Positions 51,960 to 60,843 of a DNA stretch of 64,000 nucleotides are shown here, piece after piece. The stretch's first letter is position 1. The number at the start of each line of letters is the position of its first letter. The notes under the pieces are model-generated. The model saw nothing but the letters and a program-made list of their open reading frames with translations. It searched no databases and was not told the DNA's origin. The translations under genes were made by a program, and so were the position numbers. Source of the DNA: Pseudanabaena sp. FACHB-2040 (GTDB lineage Bacteria; Cyanobacteriota; Cyanobacteriia; Phormidesmidales; Phormidesmidaceae); the NCBI RefSeq assembly GCF_014696715.1, contig NZ_JACJQO010000008.1:1-64000 (forward strand), written 5' to 3'.

Positions 51960-53146
51960 TGTTCAATCACCGCCTCAACCTGCAAATTTGTAAACTTAGC
52001 GGCTTTTTGGCTAGAGACCTCGTCCAAGCTGATATAAACCTCAACCACCCTGTCATCGATATTGGCGCTAGGGTCAGTGTTGACAACCGCCTGTCGGCGC
52101 ACCTGAGAACCCACGCGCTCAACCCTTCCTATCAGTTCGCCCGTAATGGAATCACTGGTGATTCGAACTCGTTGTCCAGCTTGAACTTTGCCGACATCGC
52201 TTTGATAGACTTCTGCAACTACCTGCATCTGCTGCGTTTGCCCAATCTCGGCAATGCCATCTGACGAGACAACTTCCCCCGCTCGGGTGTGAATATCGAG
52301 CACTTCCCCCGCCACAGGAGAACGCACGATGGACTGATCAAAACTTGCCAGCGCTTGGTTGCGAGCTGCGATCGCACGCTCTACTTCTGCCTGCGCCGAA
52401 CGCACATCAACAGGGCGCACCTCAGCAATTTGCTCCAGCGTTGCCCTGGCCCGATTCAGTTCTGGCGGAGCAACCGAACGGAGCCGATTGAGGTTAACCT
52501 GCGCTTCTTGGGCAGAGGCTTGAGCCGTTTCGAGGGCTAGGCGTCTGTTGTCACGCTCAGAGGCCGAAATCGCTCCCCTTTCGTATAGAGACTGGTAGCG
52601 ATCAAACTCGACCTGAACATTTCTCAGCTCTGACTGCAGCCGATCTACGGTGGCTGCTTGCGCGTCAATGCTGCCCTGACGTTCTGCAGTCAACCGTTCA
52701 ATTTCTGCCTGCTGGGCATTGATTTCACCCTGTTTTGCCCCCGCTTGAATCACGTCTAGTTGAGCCCGCGCTACATTCACCTGCTCCTCTGCCTCTGCAA
52801 GGGCGGCTTGGCGCTGATCGTGCGAGTCTAAAATAGCAATGACTTGGCCGGCTTGAATGCGATCGCCCTCCTGCACCAGCAGCTGTTCAACCCGGTTGCC
52901 CTGGCTGGCTGTGGGAGCCGACAGCGCAATCACTGTGCCCCGTGGCTCTAATCGCCCCAAAGCAGTGACTGTCTGAATCACAGGGGCCGCTATAGGGGCA
53001 GCCTCTTCTTGCTCAACCGAGGCTGTGAGCACCCATCGCAACGCCGCCGTGCCAACGACAGCTAACAGTACTACGCCTGCGATCGCAATGACTCTTTGAG
53101 AGATGGCCTTAGTAGATTGTTTCCTATCTTGAGCTGTGCCCTGCAT
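51956..53146 (-). CDS. devB: DevB-type membrane-fusion protein
   Basis: A 396-residue periplasmic adaptor. One N-terminal helix (VIAIAGVVLLAVVGTAAL) is followed by the lipoyl-like half LGRLEPRGTVIALSAPTASQ. A coiled coil at about 110-250 is rich in Ala/Glu/Gln (EEQVNVARAQLDVIQAG, ETAQASAQEAQVNLNRL). The second lipoyl half IVRSPVAGEVLDIHTRAGE and a beta-barrel domain complete it. It starts 95 bases after the monooxygenase stop and is the first dev gene. Regulation is probably through the TetR operators at 54.86-54.91 kb. Confidence 0.92.
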   Translation of the reverse strand: MQGTAQDRKQSTKAISQRVIAIAGVVLLAVVGTAALRWVLTASVEQEEAAPIAAPVIQTVTALGRLEPRGTVIALSAPTASQGNRVEQLLVQEGDRIQAGQVIAILDSHDQRQAALAEAEEQVNVARAQLDVIQAGAKQGEINAQQAEIERLTAERQGSIDAQAATVDRLQSELRNVQVEFDRYQSLYERGAISASERDNRRLALETAQASAQEAQVNLNRLRSVAPPELNRARATLEQIAEVRPVDVRSAQAEVERAIAARNQALASFDQSIVRSPVAGEVLDIHTRAGEVVSSDGIAEIGQTQQMQVVAEVYQSDVGKVQAGQRVRITSDSITGELIGRVERVGSQVRRQAVVNTDPSANIDDRVVEVYISLDEVSSQKAAKFTNLQVEAVIEQ

Positions 53147-53241
53147 AAGTAATGAACTCCTAAAATGCAGAAAGTTAGGAAGCTATAGGGACCTTGAATG
53201 GTCCTTGCTGCTTTTCTTTTCAGTTCAATTAGATTTTCAGT

Positions 53242-54834
53242 TCAACTGGATAAAGCTGAGCTAAGAGTACGCCCAACGACCTTATTGAAATAGCCTTTGA
53301 GATCGTCTAAAGCGCCATCGGCGGAGATCAGCGCAATGTAGTTATCGGGTCGCAGCAGCACCTTAAACGGTTCACGACTGCCAAAGATCTCAACCACTTT
53401 CGGATAGAGCGGAATGATGTGAAAATCTACGCAGCCGCCGTATTCAGCTTCAAGGTTGGGCTTCAAATGCGCATAGTCCTGTTGCCCATCTGAAAACATA
53501 ATTAGGTGAAACTTAGGACTGCGAAGCTGGTCGTAAACGTTTTTGCCATTAACTGAAAAATATGGCATTCGATCTCCAGCTTTGACTTCAAACTTGTGGT
53601 CATGCTGATGTTGACTTAAGGAACTATCACGGTGGTCCAGCCCAATTTGAGAGATCATTGGAAATAAAAGTTTCTTTGCTGCGTCAAACTGAGACACCAG
53701 CCCGACCAGGCTTGGCAAAATGTTTTCGCGAAAGAAGCGGAAATGCCAGCGATCGCTGGCTGCCACATCAAAAAACTGATCAGTGGTTTGCAGCAGCCGT
53801 TTGGCATTGGCTACCCGTTCCTCGTCGTAAGTTTCTAGCAGCGAGTCCTGAGCTTTGTCTTGCAAAACAAAGGCAAGCTTCCAGGCAAGGTTATAGGCAT
53901 CTTGAATGCCTGTGTTCATGCCCTGCCCTCCTGCAGGCGTGTGGACATGAGCTGCATCACCAGCCAAAAAACATCTGCCAACCGAGAAGGTTTCTGCCTG
54001 CCGAGTATGCACTTTGTAGCTCGAAAACCAGAGTACGGTCTTGATGTCTAAAGGCTGTTGTACCAACTCTTTGATTTTGGGCTCAACTGCTTCGAAGGAG
54101 ACTTCCTGATCAACCCGATCTTCGTATTCAGGTAGGTTACCAATCAGCCGCCAACGGTTTTCACCCTGCATTGGTGCCATCAGCACAAAAGAGTCTTCGC
54201 CTAAGACAGGATACGCCGTGTTCTCTTCCCTTGGAAATTCCATTTGCACATCAGCGACATAAAATAAGCGCGGATGCGTTGACCCTTCAAAGGGCAAATC
54301 AAGCAGCTTGCGAGTAGGACTACCAGCTCCATCACACCCCACGAGATAACGTGCTTCGAGCGTTTGCGTTTCGCCGCTGGAAGTTCTAACAACTGCCCTC
54401 ACTTTGTCTGTATCTTGGGTCAAAGTCTCCAGTTCGGTCTGCCAATGCACTGCTTTACCGTTGCGCTGCAGATGCTCATACAGCAGACGCTCGTTTTTGC
54501 TCTGTTCATACACGAGCATGAAGGGAAAGGGGCTAAGACCTGCGCCAAAGTTTGAAAAGTCGAGACGGGCACGGACCTTGCCGTCGTGCATGACGGCCAC
54601 AGTTCGCACCTGTTCACCCCCGGCAACAGCCTTTTCTGCCAGTCCCACTTGGTCGTAAATTTCCAGCGTGCGGGCGTGGACTACCAGCGCCTTAGACAGT
54701 TCTGTAACCCCTTTTTTCTGGTCGAAGATTACAAAATCAATGTTGTAGTGCATTAGCTGCACAGCCAGCGAGAGCCCTGTCGGGCCGGCTCCAACGATAA
54801 TCACATCCGTTTGAACCGTGGCATCTGACATCAT
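53242..54834 (-). CDS. FAD-dependent aromatic monooxygenase (PheA/TfdB family)
   Basis: A 530-residue flavoprotein hydroxylase. The FAD motif GAGPTG is at 15-20, the DG motif is in RYLVGCDGAGSPTRK, and the GD motif is CFLAGDAAHVHTPAGGQGMN. A C-terminal thioredoxin-like domain (about 430-525) ends the protein, as in phenol and polyketide hydroxylases. It adds oxygen to a phenolic or quinonoid substrate using NAD(P)H. The start has AGGAGG 4 bases before the first ATG (54834) and 7 before the second (54831). It is the first gene of the monooxygenase-devBCA operon and divergent from tetR. Confidence 0.88.
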   Translation of the reverse strand: MMSDATVQTDVIIVGAGPTGLSLAVQLMHYNIDFVIFDQKKGVTELSKALVVHARTLEIYDQVGLAEKAVAGGEQVRTVAVMHDGKVRARLDFSNFGAGLSPFPFMLVYEQSKNERLLYEHLQRNGKAVHWQTELETLTQDTDKVRAVVRTSSGETQTLEARYLVGCDGAGSPTRKLLDLPFEGSTHPRLFYVADVQMEFPREENTAYPVLGEDSFVLMAPMQGENRWRLIGNLPEYEDRVDQEVSFEAVEPKIKELVQQPLDIKTVLWFSSYKVHTRQAETFSVGRCFLAGDAAHVHTPAGGQGMNTGIQDAYNLAWKLAFVLQDKAQDSLLETYDEERVANAKRLLQTTDQFFDVAASDRWHFRFFRENILPSLVGLVSQFDAAKKLLFPMISQIGLDHRDSSLSQHQHDHKFEVKAGDRMPYFSVNGKNVYDQLRSPKFHLIMFSDGQQDYAHLKPNLEAEYGGCVDFHIIPLYPKVVEIFGSREPFKVLLRPDNYIALISADGALDDLKGYFNKVVGRTLSSALSS

Positions 54835-54857
54835 GGTTCCTCCTGGTGTAAAAGCGG

Positions 54858-54878
54858 TAAACTAAACCGGCTAGTTTA
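54858..54878. promoter_or_regulatory. TetR operator, site 1
   Basis: A perfect palindrome TAAACTA-N7-TAGTTTA (centre AACCGGC) in the promoter between the monooxygenase and tetR. The twin site lies 31 bases away, which equals three helical turns and puts both on the same face of the DNA. Confidence 0.8.
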
Positions 54879-54888
54879 GCTATGCGTT

Positions 54889-54909
54889 TAAACTAAACCG
54901 ACTAGTTTA
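54889..54909. promoter_or_regulatory. TetR operator, site 2
   Basis: The second copy, TAAACTA-N7-TAGTTTA (centre AACCGAC), differs from site 1 by one base in the centre. It overlaps the first bases of the predicted tetR -10 box, so bound repressor would shut off tetR and, with site 1, the monooxygenase operon. Confidence 0.8.
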
Positions 54910-54913
54910 TAAT
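54908..54913 (+). promoter_or_regulatory. -10 box of tetR
   Basis: A perfect TATAAT overlaps the first ATG of the tetR frame at 54912. Transcription from it would start near 54920, which makes that ATG unusable and favours the ATG at 54954. The -35 region (about GCGTTTA near 54884) is weak. Confidence 0.5.
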
Positions 54914-55571
54914 GTCAAGGGAAAACAGCCGTTTAGCGTCAAAAACAACCCGGATGAGACAGGCAAAATCTGGACGCCCGGAGAGACAGCTCTCTCCAGA
55001 AAAAACCGAAGCCATTTTAGAAGGGGGAATGCAGGAGTTTTTGACCCACGGCTATGCGGCAACCACGATGGACCGAGTTGCGATCGCAGCAAAAGTCTCA
55101 AAGGCCACGGTATATAGCCACTTTCAGGACAAAGAAGGCTTGTTTATTGTCCTCATACAGCGTCTGGTTGAGCAAAAGTTCCAGTCTATCTTTGGTGCAG
55201 AGGATGACCGGATTTTGCAGATGCCACCCCAAGACGTTCTGAAAAGTTTTGCCAACCGAGCTCTCGATATTGGGGCTACAGAGCCGCAGTTTCTCAACTT
55301 TATGCGGCTAATTTTGGGGGAGTCAGGGCGGTTTCCGCAGCTCGCTCGCGCTTTTGTTCACAACATTGAACAGACCGCCTTTAGTAGGCTCTGTCACTAC
55401 CTCACGAACTGTCCCCAACTCAAGCTAGCTGACCCTGAAGCGACAGCCCGAATTTTTGTGGGTGCAATTGTGCATTTCATGATCGTGCAGGAAATGCTGC
55501 ATGGGAAAGATATTTTGCCGATGGAACGCGATCGCCTTGTCAATAGCTTGGTTGGCTTGATTGTAGGGTGA
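54912..55571 (+). CDS. TetR-family repressor
   Basis: A TetR regulator of up to 219 residues. The open frame begins at ATG 54912, but a TATAAT box overlaps that codon, so the real start is probably ATG 54954 (MRQAKSGRPERQLS), giving 205 residues. The DNA-binding helix-turn-helix is AILEGGMQEFLTHGYAATTM, followed by VAIAAKVSKATVYSHFQDKE, the family's most conserved segment. The C-terminal ligand domain has no assigned inducer. It is divergent from the monooxygenase-devBCA operon and separated from it by two identical palindromes. Confidence 0.92.
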   Translation: MSRENSRLASKTTRMRQAKSGRPERQLSPEKTEAILEGGMQEFLTHGYAATTMDRVAIAAKVSKATVYSHFQDKEGLFIVLIQRLVEQKFQSIFGAEDDRILQMPPQDVLKSFANRALDIGATEPQFLNFMRLILGESGRFPQLARAFVHNIEQTAFSRLCHYLTNCPQLKLADPEATARIFVGAIVHFMIVQEMLHGKDILPMERDRLVNSLVGLIVG

Positions 55572-55723
55572 AAGACGCCGTAACAGGCAATGTGCAGAAA
55601 TGAAGTAGATGCCAAAGCCGCCAGCAGAGACTCTTTATTGACATCAGCATCCATCAAAACTGGGGGAATAACCTTTTGCTGGGTGAGCCAGTTGTAGGAC
55701 AGCCGTATAAGACAACAGGACAC
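55572..55723 (-). pseudogene. CHAT-domain protein relic
   Basis: A minus-strand frame reads PPVLMDADVNKESLLAALAS, then FLHIACYGVFHP, which resembles the CHAT protease core (A-x-K-x-x-LxxL, then HxACHG-x-F) with the usual CHG changed to CYG. The catalytic Cys is not within this fragment. The remainder upstream and downstream is missing, and the frame then runs into antisense sequence of tetR. It is probably a remnant, with moderate confidence. Confidence 0.4.
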
Positions 55724-55764
55724 CCTCTAAGCCAAACTGTAGAGAGTCTGTAGAAGGAACCAGT

Positions 55765-57561
55765 ATGGTCAGGCGAATTATCTTAGGGGTGCTAGGAGGC
55801 TGTCTCTGTTTTTTCCTCTTGTCGAACCGGATACTCCTGTCCCAGACCCCTTCTGTTGTGGCTCAGGGACGAGGCGGCGCAGTAGCAACAGTAGACGCAC
55901 GCGCCACCCAGATTGGTATTGATGTCTTGAAGCGGGGAGGAAATGCCATTGATGCAGCTGTGGCTACTGCCGCTGCTCTGGGAGTTTCAGACCCTTTTTC
56001 TGCCGGCATTGGCGGAGGTGGTTTCATGGTGATCTATCTCAAGGATAGCGATCGCGTGATCACCATCGACGGACGCGAGCAGGCACCTGCTGCTGCCGAT
56101 GTGAACCTGTTCAAAGACCCAGATAGCCCTACAGGGCAAGTATTGCCCTTTTCCCCCAACCGAATTTCCTCTGGCCTTGCGGTGGGTGTACCGGGAACGC
56201 CCCTAGAGTGGGCAGAAGCGCTAAATCGCTATGGCACATTGTCGTTAGCAGAGGCCCTACAACCTGCGATCGCACTGGCAGAAAACGGCTTTGTGGTAGA
56301 TGAAACTTTTGCCCAACAAATTGAAGAAAACCAGGCTCGCTTTGCGGCCTTTACCTCGACTGGAGCCCTCTACCTGCCCGGCGGCAAACTGCCTGCTGTG
56401 GGTTCGCGCTTTAAAAGTCCTGACCTAGCCAAAACCTATCGCCTGCTGGCTGAGCAGGGTGTGAATGCCTTTTATCGGGGTGATATTGCAGCGGCGATCG
56501 TTCAAACGGTACAACGCCCGCCAGCGGTGGCCAACCCTCCTTTTCCCATCATTCCCGGCGGCATGACGCTGACGGATCTCGATCACTACGCTGTGCGGGT
56601 TCGTCCGCCCACGGTCACTAGCTATCGGGGCTACACCCTTTACAGCATGGGCTTACCCAGCAGTGGCGGCATCACTACCGGGGAAATTTTGAGCATTCTA
56701 GAGGGGTTTGACCTGGGTCAGGCTGATCGCGCCAAAGCCTGGCACACCGTTATTGAAGCAGAGCGCCTAGCCTTTGCCGACCGCAACGCCTACCTAGGCG
56801 ATCCAGAATATGTGGATGTGCCCCTCCCCGGATTGCGAAGTGCTGACTTTATCGAAACCCGACGGGCCTTGATTAGCGATCGCGTTCCCGATGCCGCTCA
56901 GGACTTTCGTGCCGCCCCCGGCAATCCTCTCCCCTATCAGGTTGATCCTAGCCCCAGTATGACCGGCCTCCCACCCGTGGCCCTTTTAGATGAACACTCT
57001 GGCACCTCAACGACCCATTTAGTGACTAACGATCGCATGGGCAATGTGGTGTCCTATACCCTTACCCTCGAATCGATTGGCGGTTCTGGCATGGTTGTCC
57101 CAGGCTACGGTTTTATCCTCAACAACGAAATGACTGATTTTGATCCCGTCAGCCCTCATCCCAATGCTCCTGAACCGGGTAAACGGCCCCGCAGCAGCAT
57201 GTCCCCCACGATTGCCCGTAGCCCTAAGGGTGACATGTTGGCCTTTGGCTCCCCTGGCGGCTCCACCATCATCACAACCGTTGCGGGTATTGCTGTAAAC
57301 CTGATCGACTTCGGGCTGTCTTTACCAGATGCGATCGCAGCCCCTCGCATTTCTCAACGCAACACTGGCACCACTCAAGTAGATAGCAACTTTGAGCAGA
57401 CGGCGATCGGTCAGGCGTTGACTGCAATGGGACATGGTTTAGCGCCTGTGCCCGAAATGGGTGCAGCCGTAGGTCTAATTACCAGCCCAGAGGGCTCCAT
57501 CATTGCAGCGGCAGAACCGACACGGCGCGGCGGTGGAACGGCTATGGTTGTTGGCAGGTGA
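55765..57561 (+). CDS. ggt: Gamma-glutamyltransferase
   Basis: A 598-residue GGT. The signal peptide (RRIILGVLGGCLCFFLLS) is followed by AVATVDARATQIGIDVLKRGGNAIDAAVA, the family start, and SAGIGGGGFMVIYL. The autocatalytic Thr is at about 416 in GTSTTHLV, so the precursor cleaves into large and small subunits. The small subunit has GSGMVVPGYGFILNNEMTDF and GSPGGSTIITTV. It cleaves glutathione or gamma-glutamyl peptides in the periplasm. The ribosome site AAGGA is 7 bases before ATG. It follows the CHAT relic and ends before the convergent ferritin-like genes. Confidence 0.95.
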   Translation: MVRRIILGVLGGCLCFFLLSNRILLSQTPSVVAQGRGGAVATVDARATQIGIDVLKRGGNAIDAAVATAAALGVSDPFSAGIGGGGFMVIYLKDSDRVITIDGREQAPAAADVNLFKDPDSPTGQVLPFSPNRISSGLAVGVPGTPLEWAEALNRYGTLSLAEALQPAIALAENGFVVDETFAQQIEENQARFAAFTSTGALYLPGGKLPAVGSRFKSPDLAKTYRLLAEQGVNAFYRGDIAAAIVQTVQRPPAVANPPFPIIPGGMTLTDLDHYAVRVRPPTVTSYRGYTLYSMGLPSSGGITTGEILSILEGFDLGQADRAKAWHTVIEAERLAFADRNAYLGDPEYVDVPLPGLRSADFIETRRALISDRVPDAAQDFRAAPGNPLPYQVDPSPSMTGLPPVALLDEHSGTSTTHLVTNDRMGNVVSYTLTLESIGGSGMVVPGYGFILNNEMTDFDPVSPHPNAPEPGKRPRSSMSPTIARSPKGDMLAFGSPGGSTIITTVAGIAVNLIDFGLSLPDAIAAPRISQRNTGTTQVDSNFEQTAIGQALTAMGHGLAPVPEMGAAVGLITSPEGSIIAAAEPTRRGGGTAMVVGR

Positions 57562-57668
57562 GGCACGATTATCCTTGCTCCAGAGTGACAAAAGAGGAGT
57601 AAAGAAGAAGCGGAAAGCAACTGCTCTCCGCTCTCCTCACACCCTAAAAGAGATGATAGATGCCTGGC

Positions 57669-58577
57669 TTAGGGATTACAGATGTAGCCTCCTGAGAGGA
57701 ATACAAGGTTAGTTTGAGCCGGGCAATCGGACTGAGTGATGCTGCCTTCTAAAACAGCTGGAGAAGGCCGTTCACGGCTGACCTGCTGAGCAGCGGCTGG
57801 CATCAAAACTGGACCCACCAAGGCCAAAACCTCATCACTGGTGGCAAACCCATCAAAGGCTTCATCTTCAAAAGGAATCACAAAATCTGCTCGGACTTCG
57901 GGATAGATCACCTCACCTGCATCCCGAATCCAAGGACGAATATTCGCATTCTGCAGAACCTGTCTCAGATAGCGAATACCGGCCGCATGGCGAGCTTCTA
58001 CCGTATGAATTTCAAGGGCTCCAGCCAGAATTACAGTACTTCCGGCCGCCTGTAGGTTGGGAACTTGCCCCTTGTAGGCAGCTACTCCCAAGTCTTCAAC
58101 CCGCTGCAGGGCCAGAAGCAGATCGGCCAAATTAGCAAACGGGTCACGCCCTAAAATGGCGTTGTAGTTAGGACTATCTGGAATGGTAATGGCGTCTGGA
58201 TCGCCCCCTAAGCTGGTCAACACTGTGGATAAATCCATGACGTGTTGGGCTTCGTCTTCGCCATAGGAAGCAAAGACGCTTCTGACTAGCCTAGGTGTGT
58301 TTGTCAAGGAACCGCTCTGGGTGGCCTGCAGGCTGCGGCGGTAGAGGTCAGCCTCCAGCTTTTCTAAGGTCAGCGCAAATTCAACTACCTGTTGGGGCGA
58401 TAGAACGGGGCCTAGATTTTGAGCCGAGGCAGCTGGAGCCATCGTGAGAGATGACAGCAAAAAGAGCACCAGGAAGAGCATCAGAAATGCAGCCCCTGCA
58501 AGTAGAGAAAGCGCTCGGGTGCTGATGTGCCTCAGACCTCTGGCTGCAGTTTCAAAAGGGTATAAACGAGATTGCAT
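57669..58577 (-). CDS. Exported ferritin-like domain protein
   Basis: A 302-residue protein. The N-terminus (about 25-50) is a long hydrophobic signal or anchor (LLAGAAFLMLFLVLFLLSSL) ending AASAQ, an apparent cleavage site. The ferritin-like domain (about 60-235) shows VEFALTLEKLEADLYRRSLQ, GEDEAQHVMDLSTVL, then VEDLGVAAYKGQVP and EIHTVEARHAAGIRYLRQVL; these E-x-x-H patterns bind a di-metal centre. The tail has two Cys (DCPAQ, YICNP). It is the last of three minus-strand genes; the next paralogue is 72 bases upstream. Confidence 0.85.
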   Translation of the reverse strand: MQSRLYPFETAARGLRHISTRALSLLAGAAFLMLFLVLFLLSSLTMAPAASAQNLGPVLSPQQVVEFALTLEKLEADLYRRSLQATQSGSLTNTPRLVRSVFASYGEDEAQHVMDLSTVLTSLGGDPDAITIPDSPNYNAILGRDPFANLADLLLALQRVEDLGVAAYKGQVPNLQAAGSTVILAGALEIHTVEARHAAGIRYLRQVLQNANIRPWIRDAGEVIYPEVRADFVIPFEDEAFDGFATSDEVLALVGPVLMPAAAQQVSRERPSPAVLEGSITQSDCPAQTNLVFLSGGYICNP

Positions 58578-58649
58578 AGTGGTTCGCTGCCTGCGTTACT
58601 ACAAGTTTTGTCGGGAAGTTTTGTCAGGACTGTCAGGGTGAATTGTTCC

Positions 58650-59390
58650 TTAGGCAACCAGCGTCCCGTTGATTGGGTTGTTGATAATGTTGAGGGAACT
58701 GACAATGCCCACAATTTGCTTTGGTGTGTAGAGTTCGTCGTAAGCACGCCCTTTAAAGGGATTGAGGCTATCGACCAAGCTGGCGTCACTGATTGCCCGA
58801 TCCTCATCTGGTTCGGTCACAGGCCGTCCTAACAAAGCTCGAACTCCGGCAGCATGGCGGCCTTCGACCGAGACAATGGAACCAGCCGCCAAAATGTAGG
58901 TCGGATTGGTCAGACTGGGTCCTGCCCCGTTGTAGGCATGCACTCCGGTATCTTCTAGGGCGACCGCAGTATTTAAAATGGTGTCGCGGTTGGTCAGCAG
59001 CGCCGCTAGTCCAGTTGAGTTAAAGCTTACGTCTCTAGTTTGAAAGAGGGCGTTTTCAGCCAGCACATCTCGCAAAAATGTCACGTGGGTTGCTTCATGG
59101 ACGCCTAATACCCTGACGTACTCAAGTTCGCGGGGGTTGGTAATTTTGCCAGAGCGAACAACCGCAGCGTAAAATGCTGCCTCTAGCTCCTCCAGCAGCA
59201 GCGCAAAGTTGAGGATGCCAATATCATCAGCGTTGAACGTCAGAGTTTTTACGCTCCGACCCATTTGCGCCATCACGGTCTTGGGTACGGTAGTTAAGGC
59301 GGCTGCACCCAAACCACAAAGGCCCCATTTCAACAGCTTGCGGCGAGAAGCAAAAGCTGTTTGACCGATTCGCTTACTTTGCAAGGTCAT
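58650..59390 (-). CDS. Tat-exported ferritin-like domain protein
   Basis: A 246-residue paralogue of the neighbouring ferritin-like protein. A twin-arginine signal, SRRKLLKWGLCGLGAAAL, lies at 15-32 and ends MAQ. The ferritin domain has LNFALLLEELEAAFYAAVVR, then EATHVTFLRDVL, EDTGVHAYNGAGP and EGRHAAGVRALL. Tat export suggests the di-metal site is loaded before translocation. It lies 72 bases upstream of the second ferritin-like gene and about 170 bases after the PEP-CTERM gene. Function is unknown; a periplasmic oxidative-stress or metal-binding role is an inference. Confidence 0.88.
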   Translation of the reverse strand: MTLQSKRIGQTAFASRRKLLKWGLCGLGAAALTTVPKTVMAQMGRSVKTLTFNADDIGILNFALLLEELEAAFYAAVVRSGKITNPRELEYVRVLGVHEATHVTFLRDVLAENALFQTRDVSFNSTGLAALLTNRDTILNTAVALEDTGVHAYNGAGPSLTNPTYILAAGSIVSVEGRHAAGVRALLGRPVTEPDEDRAISDASLVDSLNPFKGRAYDELYTPKQIVGIVSSLNIINNPINGTLVA

Positions 59391-59516
59391 GACTTATTCC
59401 TAATGAAGGTATCAAATACTTTGGAAGGTGTGAGCAGCCAAGCCAAAACCAGCCCCTGCCTGAGAGGGTCTTGCAAGATAGGCACTCAGTTGTTGGCCTG
59501 CTGCGCCGCTGGATCT

Positions 59517-59540
59517 GCCGAAGTGCGATCGCACTTCGGC
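59517..59540. repeat. 24-base perfect palindrome with a HIP1 core
   Basis: GCCGAAGT, then GCGATCGC, then ACTTCGGC form a perfect 24-base palindrome in the spacer between the PEP-CTERM gene and the first ferritin-like gene. No T-run follows on either strand, so it is not an ordinary terminator. It could act as an attenuator or RNA-processing site. Confidence 0.6.
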
Positions 59541-59559
59541 CACTCTGTAAAAGTGGGTA

Positions 59560-60300
59560 CTAGCTGAGGTCAGCTTGCTCCTGTCGCTTTTTCAGATGTA
59601 GAGCCGCTCCTGCAGCACCTAGGGCAAGCAAAGCCAGCGTTGATGCTGGTTCGGGAACGGATTCAGCTGCTTCACCTGCCTGCACTCCGGTTAAAGCAAT
59701 GGTGTAGCTGCCGCCGCTGCTTAAAATTGCGCCGTCAAATCCGCTGAGGGGGGCATCGTCCCCAGGCCCCGTCGGTCCAGATACGCTCGTAAAGATGGTT
59801 TCTAGAGGAGTATCTATTGGAAAATCAGAAAAGCTGGGAAAAATTCTGTTTCCCTCTGCGTTAACTGGGCTGTAGTCAAAAGAAGCAATCCCTAAGTAGT
59901 AAATTCCAGAATTGGTAGGGGTAAAAGCATTACTTGCTGGCAGCGCAGACTGCAAAGTTTCGCTAGAAGCATCCTCATTGAAGTAGATCCCAAACCCCTG
60001 TTCACCAAAGAGAAACAGCCGGGTGTCAAAGTCAGCGCTATCAACTGTAGTTGCAGAGAAAGTTTGACCTCCCGCAAGAAAAATTTGAAACAGATCAGCG
60101 GGGTCATCAAATCCAGACAGTGTGCCAGAAATTGTCTCCAGCATCATAGGTCCTGAGGGGATGATCTGGGCACTGCCTAAGGCCTCGCCAGCATCCTCAT
60201 TTTCCTCAAACGCTACAGCCGATGCTGGAGCTGAATGCAGTACTGCAACTAACCCTGACAGTGCCACAACCGCAGTTATGTAGTTCAAAGAATATCTCAT
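59560..60300 (-). CDS. PEP-CTERM sorting-domain protein
   Basis: A 246-residue exported protein from ATG 60300. A signal peptide at about 1-27 ends ASAVA. A beta-sandwich follows: ETISGTLSGFDDPADLFQIF, then DFDTRLFLFGEQGFGIYFNE and GIYYLGIASFDYSP, as in DVUA0089/PPC-like domains. The C-terminus has SVPEPASTLALLALGAAGAAL, the PEP motif plus helix, and a basic end (HLKKRQEQ). PEP-CTERM proteins are anchored and processed by exosortase, usually with an exopolysaccharide. It is the first of the three-gene run ending with the ferritin-like pair. Confidence 0.88.
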   Translation of the reverse strand: MRYSLNYITAVVALSGLVAVLHSAPASAVAFEENEDAGEALGSAQIIPSGPMMLETISGTLSGFDDPADLFQIFLAGGQTFSATTVDSADFDTRLFLFGEQGFGIYFNEDASSETLQSALPASNAFTPTNSGIYYLGIASFDYSPVNAEGNRIFPSFSDFPIDTPLETIFTSVSGPTGPGDDAPLSGFDGAILSSGGSYTIALTGVQAGEAAESVPEPASTLALLALGAAGAALHLKKRQEQADLS

Positions 60301-60843
60301 TAGCAAGTTCTTTGTTGATTAAGAAGGTATAGCCGAGCGAAGCTAGCTATACCACTATAATGAGCTGGCATTGCTAGCTGAAAAGACGCAGCCTTCGAAA
60401 AAGATCGGGTTTACAAGCTGTCTATTTCTAATACGACGTGGGCTACCGATCGGATTTCTATAAAAGCAGGTTCTTTAAATCAGACGCGACTATAAATTGA
60501 CCCATTAAATAACTTTTCCGAAACTCGATTACCCTTATTCAAATTGTTTAACTATCAATAGAAATGCAATTCTCCAATATCTCTGTACCGTTAGGAAGAT
60601 ATTTCATTTGAAATGTGATTGACAATACGAGGCAAAGCTAAATTCTTGCTGGCTGTACAGTGCACTTTTATTTGAGTTCCTCCCAACTTTTGATGCAGTA
60701 GCGAAATATTGCTTAACAAACATTCGCGTTTTAGGAATTTAGAGTCAGCTCAATCAGAAGAAAGCGATTCCAAATCAATTGTGCTCGTAGTTTAGTAAGA
60801 TTAGACTTTTAAGTTCGAGGGTAGTCTAATATCTAATCCACCT
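60301..60843. other. AT-rich divergent spacer with hairpin
   Basis: A 543-base divergent region between the PEP-CTERM gene and the PhnD-like gene. It holds one hairpin at 60326-60353 (GGTATAGC/GCTATACC around 12 bases). I see no gene. Confidence 0.4.
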
